A model generated the notes under the pieces. The model worked only from the letters and a program-made list of their open reading frames with translations, was not told where the DNA came from and did no database searches. This document shows, one piece after another, positions 60,561-64,000 of a stretch of DNA of 64,000 bases (positions are counted from its first letter, which is position 1; the number at the start of each line of letters is the position of its first letter). The position numbers and the translations under genes were made by a program. This DNA is from Frigoriflavimonas asaccharolytica (GTDB taxonomy: Bacteria; Bacteroidota; Bacteroidia; Flavobacteriales; Weeksellaceae). The DNA lies in the NCBI RefSeq assembly GCF_013294015.1, contig NZ_JABSNO010000009.1, positions 1 through 64,000 on the forward strand. The letters are read 5' to 3'.

Positions 60561-60588
60561 ATCCGCCTCGAAAATTCTCGAGACGGAT
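60561..60588 (-). terminator. Terminator of clpB
   Basis: ATCCGCCTCGA pairs with TCGAGACGGAT (one mismatch), followed on the minus strand by seven T. Confidence 0.85.
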
Positions 60589-60629
60589 CACAACAAAAAA
60601 CTTAGTATGAAAAAAAACTATGTTAAATT

Positions 60630-63221
60630 TTACGCAATTGGTCGAAAAACCAAACCACTTTCTACAAAATAATCCAGCGTAATTCTATCGCCATCATTCA
60701 CATTTCCTGCCAGAATTTCTTTGGAAAGTTTATTTAAAACTTCCTGTTGAAGCACTCTTTTTAATGGTCTAGCTCCAAAACTTGGTTCGTAACCTTTCTC
60801 TGTGATGTAAGCAATTGCATCTTCTGTAGCCGTTAAAATGATGCCTCTACTTGCCAACATTTTGTTAAATCCTTTCAATTGAAATTGAACAATTTTACCA
60901 ATTTCTTTTTTAGTTAACGGTTGGAATAAAACCGTTTCATCAATTCTATTCAAAAATTCTGGACGAAGCGTTTGTTTAAGTAATGCAAATACTTCGGTTT
61001 TCGTTTTTTCGACAATTTGAAACTGATTTTCTTCCGTCAAATTTTCAAAATTCTCTTGGATAATATGCGAACCTAAATTGGACGTCATAATGATGATGGA
61101 GTTTTTAAAATTCACCACTCTTCCTTTATTATCCGTCAATCTTCCATCATCCAAAACCTGCAAAAGTGTATTGAAAACATCGGGATGCGCTTTTTCAATT
61201 TCGTCTAAAAGCACCACAGAATAAGGTCTTCTTCGCACGGCTTCCGTCAATTGTCCACCTTCATCATAGCCCACATATCCTGGAGGAGCACCAACCAACC
61301 TGCTTACAGAATGTCGTTCTTGATATTCACTCATATCAATTCTCGTCATATTGTTTTCATCGTCAAATAGATATTCTGCCAATGCTTTTGCTAATTCTGT
61401 TTTTCCAACTCCGGTTGTTCCTAAAAATAAAAAAGAACCAATTGGTTTTTTTTCATCGTTCAAACCTGCTCTGTTTCTACGGATAGCATCTGCAATAGAT
61501 TCTATCGCTTCTTCTTGTCCTACCACTCTTTTGTGAAGTTCGTCTTCCAAATGCAAGAGTTTTTCTCTTTCAGATTGAATGAGTTTGGTTACCGGAATTC
61601 CTGTCCATTTAGAAATAACTTCAGAGATGTCTTCTGCAGTAACCTCTTCTTTTATAAGTTCATTTTGATGATTTTGCATTTCGAGTTCTAATTTATGCAA
61701 ATCATCTTCTTTCTCTTTTATTTTGCCATATTGAATTTCGGCCACTCTAGCATAATTTCCTGCTCTAGATTCACGTTCAGCTTCTAATTTCAAAGCTTCA
61801 ATTTCATTTTTTATAGCGGTTAAATCTTCAGATTTTTGTTTTTCTTTCAACCATTTTGCGTTGATTTCGTTTCGCTGTTCAGAAATTTTAGAAATATCTT
61901 CTTTTAAATGATTAATTCTAATGGTATTTCCCTCGCTAGAAATTGCTGCCAATTCTATTTCCATTTGAATGAGTTTCCGATCCAAAACATCCAATTCTTC
62001 TGGTTTAGAATTAATTTCCATTCTCAATTTTGCAGATGCTTCATCAATTAAATCGATGGCTTTGTCTGGTAAAAATCGATCAGATATATAGCGTTGAGAT
62101 TGCTCTACTGCCGCAATGATTGCTTCATCTTTAATACGAACTTTGTGGTGAGCTTCATATTTATCTTTAATTCCACGTAAAATAGAAATCGCAGATTCTG
62201 TATCTGGTTCTTCTACCATCACTTTTTGGAAACGTCTTTCTAAGGCTTTATCTTTTTCAAAATATTTTTGATATTCATTTAAAGTGGTCGCTCCAATTGC
62301 TCTTAATTCTCCACGAGCCAAAGCTGGTTTCAAAATATTTGCGGCATCCATTGCACCTTCTCCACCTCCTGCTCCAACCAAAGTATGGATTTCATCGATG
62401 AAGAGAATTATTTGTCCATCGGAATTGGTAACTTCATTGATCACGGCTTTTAAGCGTTCTTCAAACTCACCTTTGTATTTTGCACCAGCAATTAAAGCAC
62501 CCATATCCAAAGAATACAAGGTTTTATTTTGCAAATTTTCGGGAATATCGCCGGAAATAATTCGGTGCGCAATACCTTCTGCAATCGCAGTTTTACCAAC
62601 TCCTGGTTCGCCAATTAAAATTGGATTATTTTTCGTTCTTCTGGATAAAATTTGCAAAACTCTGCGAATTTCTTCATCTCTTCCAATTACAGGATCTAGT
62701 TTTCCAGCAGCGGCGAGTTCATTGAAGTTTTTGGCGTATTTATTTAGTGCTTGAAAAGTTTCTTCCGAGCTTGCGGAAGTAGCTTTAGAACCTTTTCGAA
62801 GTTCATTAATGGCCATTTCCAAGCCTTTTTTCGTAATTCCAAAATCTTTCAACATTCTAGAAACTTCTGATTTTGTTTCCAAAAGAGCCAACCACAAATG
62901 TTCGATCGTCACAAATTCGTCGCCCATTTTTTTGGCTATGTTTGGAGCATCAAGTAAGACTTTATTCATGGATTGAGAGAGATAAATGTTTCCACCTTCT
63001 ACTTTCGGTAGTTTCTCTAAATTTTCTCGGTTTCTTTCTCTCACTAAATTTAATTCTGCTTCAGATTTTTTCATTAGAAAGTCAGAAATATTCTCATCTA
63101 TTTGAAAAATTCCTTCCAAAAGATGTTGAGGTTCTATTTGTTGGTTGCCAAATTCCATAGCGATTTGTTGCGCTTTTTGTATGGCTTCTTGTGATTTTGT
63201 GGTGTATTGATTTAAGTTCAT
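60630..63221 (-). CDS. clpB: ATP-dependent disaggregase ClpB
   Basis: An 863-residue Hsp100 chaperone that extracts polypeptides from aggregates with DnaK. The order is two Clp N-repeats (1-145), NBD1 with Walker A GEPGVGKTA near residue 205, a coiled-coil middle domain (about 400-530), and NBD2 with Walker A GTTGVGKTE near residue 605 and the sensor region PSFGARPLKR near 815. The ClpP-binding loop is absent, as expected. No CIRCE element is seen upstream, so control is not evident. Confidence 0.96.
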   Translation of the reverse strand: MNLNQYTTKSQEAIQKAQQIAMEFGNQQIEPQHLLEGIFQIDENISDFLMKKSEAELNLVRERNRENLEKLPKVEGGNIYLSQSMNKVLLDAPNIAKKMGDEFVTIEHLWLALLETKSEVSRMLKDFGITKKGLEMAINELRKGSKATSASSEETFQALNKYAKNFNELAAAGKLDPVIGRDEEIRRVLQILSRRTKNNPILIGEPGVGKTAIAEGIAHRIISGDIPENLQNKTLYSLDMGALIAGAKYKGEFEERLKAVINEVTNSDGQIILFIDEIHTLVGAGGGEGAMDAANILKPALARGELRAIGATTLNEYQKYFEKDKALERRFQKVMVEEPDTESAISILRGIKDKYEAHHKVRIKDEAIIAAVEQSQRYISDRFLPDKAIDLIDEASAKLRMEINSKPEELDVLDRKLIQMEIELAAISSEGNTIRINHLKEDISKISEQRNEINAKWLKEKQKSEDLTAIKNEIEALKLEAERESRAGNYARVAEIQYGKIKEKEDDLHKLELEMQNHQNELIKEEVTAEDISEVISKWTGIPVTKLIQSEREKLLHLEDELHKRVVGQEEAIESIADAIRRNRAGLNDEKKPIGSFLFLGTTGVGKTELAKALAEYLFDDENNMTRIDMSEYQERHSVSRLVGAPPGYVGYDEGGQLTEAVRRRPYSVVLLDEIEKAHPDVFNTLLQVLDDGRLTDNKGRVVNFKNSIIIMTSNLGSHIIQENFENLTEENQFQIVEKTKTEVFALLKQTLRPEFLNRIDETVLFQPLTKKEIGKIVQFQLKGFNKMLASRGIILTATEDAIAYITEKGYEPSFGARPLKRVLQQEVLNKLSKEILAGNVNDGDRITLDYFVESGLVFRPIA

Positions 63222-63394
63222 TGTATTTATTTTTATATTATTATTGCATCAAAAGTCATACAATTTAAAAATTAATAAAAAAATATGACAATATTTCCGA
63301 ATATCATAATTTTGGAATCATTTCTCTGTCATAATTTCTCATTAATGATTGAAATGGAAATAAAATATCACTTTCAACCTTGCTAAAAAATAAT

Positions 63395-63402
63395 TATATT
63401 TG
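63395..63402 (+). promoter_or_regulatory. -7 box of the paaE-like gene
   Basis: TATATTTG, 33 nt before the start codon. The nearest upstream TTG (63380-63382) is only 12 nt away, shorter than usual. Confidence 0.5.
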
Positions 63403-63435
63403 TGAAAATCGTTTTCAACGAAACCAGATTATATT

Positions 63436-64000
63436 ATGCAGCATTTTCATACCTTAAAAACATCCAAAGTTTCCCCAGAAACCAATGATTGTATCCATAT
63501 CGCTTTTGAAATTCCAGAAAATCTTCGTCATGAGTTTGCCTACAAACAAGGACAATATCTTACGCTCAAGTTCAATTTTGGGGAAGAAGAATACAGAAGA
63601 TCTTATTCTATTGTAAATGCACCTTCGGATAAAAATGCAGCTATAGAAATTCTAGTGAAACGTCTGGAAAACGGCGTTGTATCTACTTATTTAAACCAAA
63701 AACTGAAAGTAGGAGATGAGGTAGAAATAATGCCACCAATGGGACATTTTTTTACCAATTATCATCCTTCAAATACCAAAACTTATGTTGGTTTGGCTGC
63801 AGGAAGCGGAATTTCACCCGTTTTATCAAATTTAAAAGAAGCGCTTTTTCAAGAACCAAAAAGTACAGCATATCTTTTATTCAGCAATAGAAGTTTTCAA
63901 GATATTATTTTTAAAAAAGAAATAGATGAATTGGCCCATCAATTTGAAGGAAGATTGAAGATTATTTACCTTGTAAGCAGAGAGAAACACCATGAAGGCG
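63436..64000 (+). CDS. PaaE-type FAD/2Fe-2S reductase, 5' part
   Basis: The first 188 residues of a ferredoxin-NADP reductase-like protein, open at the window edge. The FAD-binding RRSYSIVNAP is near residue 55, and the NAD(P)H-binding Rossmann start LAAGSGISPVLSNL near residue 118. Homologues in Bacteroidota are annotated as phenylacetyl-CoA epoxidase subunit E or flavohaemoglobin-type reductases, with a C-terminal 2Fe-2S domain that is beyond the window. The paa neighbours cannot be checked. Confidence 0.8.
   Translation, partial: MQHFHTLKTSKVSPETNDCIHIAFEIPENLRHEFAYKQGQYLTLKFNFGEEEYRRSYSIVNAPSDKNAAIEILVKRLENGVVSTYLNQKLKVGDEVEIMPPMGHFFTNYHPSNTKTYVGLAAGSGISPVLSNLKEALFQEPKSTAYLLFSNRSFQDIIFKKEIDELAHQFEGRLKIIYLVSREKHHEG

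Noticed and set aside
62284-62754. 156-codon open frame opposite clpB
   Set aside because: Lies antisense to a conserved ATPase domain; explained by codon bias of clpB.

Overview
The window comes from a low-GC bacterium of the Bacteroidota, most likely a flavobacterium close to Chryseobacterium (family Weeksellaceae). The genus is inferred, not proven. Supporting signs are a nuo operon with a short NuoG, a secreted nuclease with a C-terminal type IX secretion signal, GLPGLI, GSCFA and DUF3570/DUF4266 proteins, many promoters of the Bacteroidota form TTTG-N17-20-TAnnTTTG, and starts that do not rely on Shine-Dalgarno sequences. Most of the window is ordinary chromosomal backbone.

Layout. At 1-38 is the first part of an IS3-type transposase gene, directly beside a stand-alone gene (69-2186) that fuses an HD domain to an HSP90-like GHKL ATPase and looks accessory. 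From 2299 to 16566 (minus strand) lies the complete complex I operon nuoA-B-C-D-E-F-(OMP)-G-H-I-J-K-L-M-N, with a beta-barrel outer-membrane gene between nuoF and nuoG, a promoter before nuoA and an intrinsic terminator after nuoN. From 16.6 to 28.4 kb are small membrane proteins, a DUF2383 four-helix bundle protein, acetyltransferase, YugP-type metallopeptidase, YigZ, ribD, a DUF349 protein, aroE, a secreted endonuclease I, a LolC/E-like permease and rbfA. A tRNA with anticodon CAT sits at 29203-29276 with a clear promoter and terminator.

The interval 29.8-32.2 kb carries a tight three-gene unit (fatty acid desaturase, GNAT, EpmB/KamA-like radical SAM) whose product is unknown. From 36.8 to 40.8 kb is an RNA/ribosome-repair cluster, rtcB-prfH, followed by a TPR gene and an M28 peptidase. 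Upstream of rtcB is an orphan ~170-nt transcription unit with a near-ideal promoter, a 25-codon ORF, a pairing element and a terminator. The next stretch holds an FKBP isomerase, topB, an M23 peptidase with an apparent 3' frameshift, gpsA-mqo, a GLPGLI protein, a polyprenyl synthase, GSCFA and tatD. From 54.5 to 57.4 kb is a compact thioredoxin-apbE-DUF4266-DUF3570 operon, suggesting an uncharacterised extracytoplasmic flavin/redox or metal system. The window ends with an M1 aminopeptidase, a YdeI/DUF1801 protein, clpB and the 5' part of a PaaE-type flavodoxin/ferredoxin reductase-like gene.

Best candidates for undescribed biology: the leader-like small RNA upstream of rtcB-prfH, the apbE-DUF4266-DUF3570 unit, the desaturase-GNAT-KamA unit and the HD-GHKL protein beside the IS. 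Recurrent 7-nt tandem repeats in intergenic regions (nuoD/C, nuoE/D and both sides of rtcB) and a dispersed repeat with two copies (51.3 and 59.7 kb) are further structural signals.
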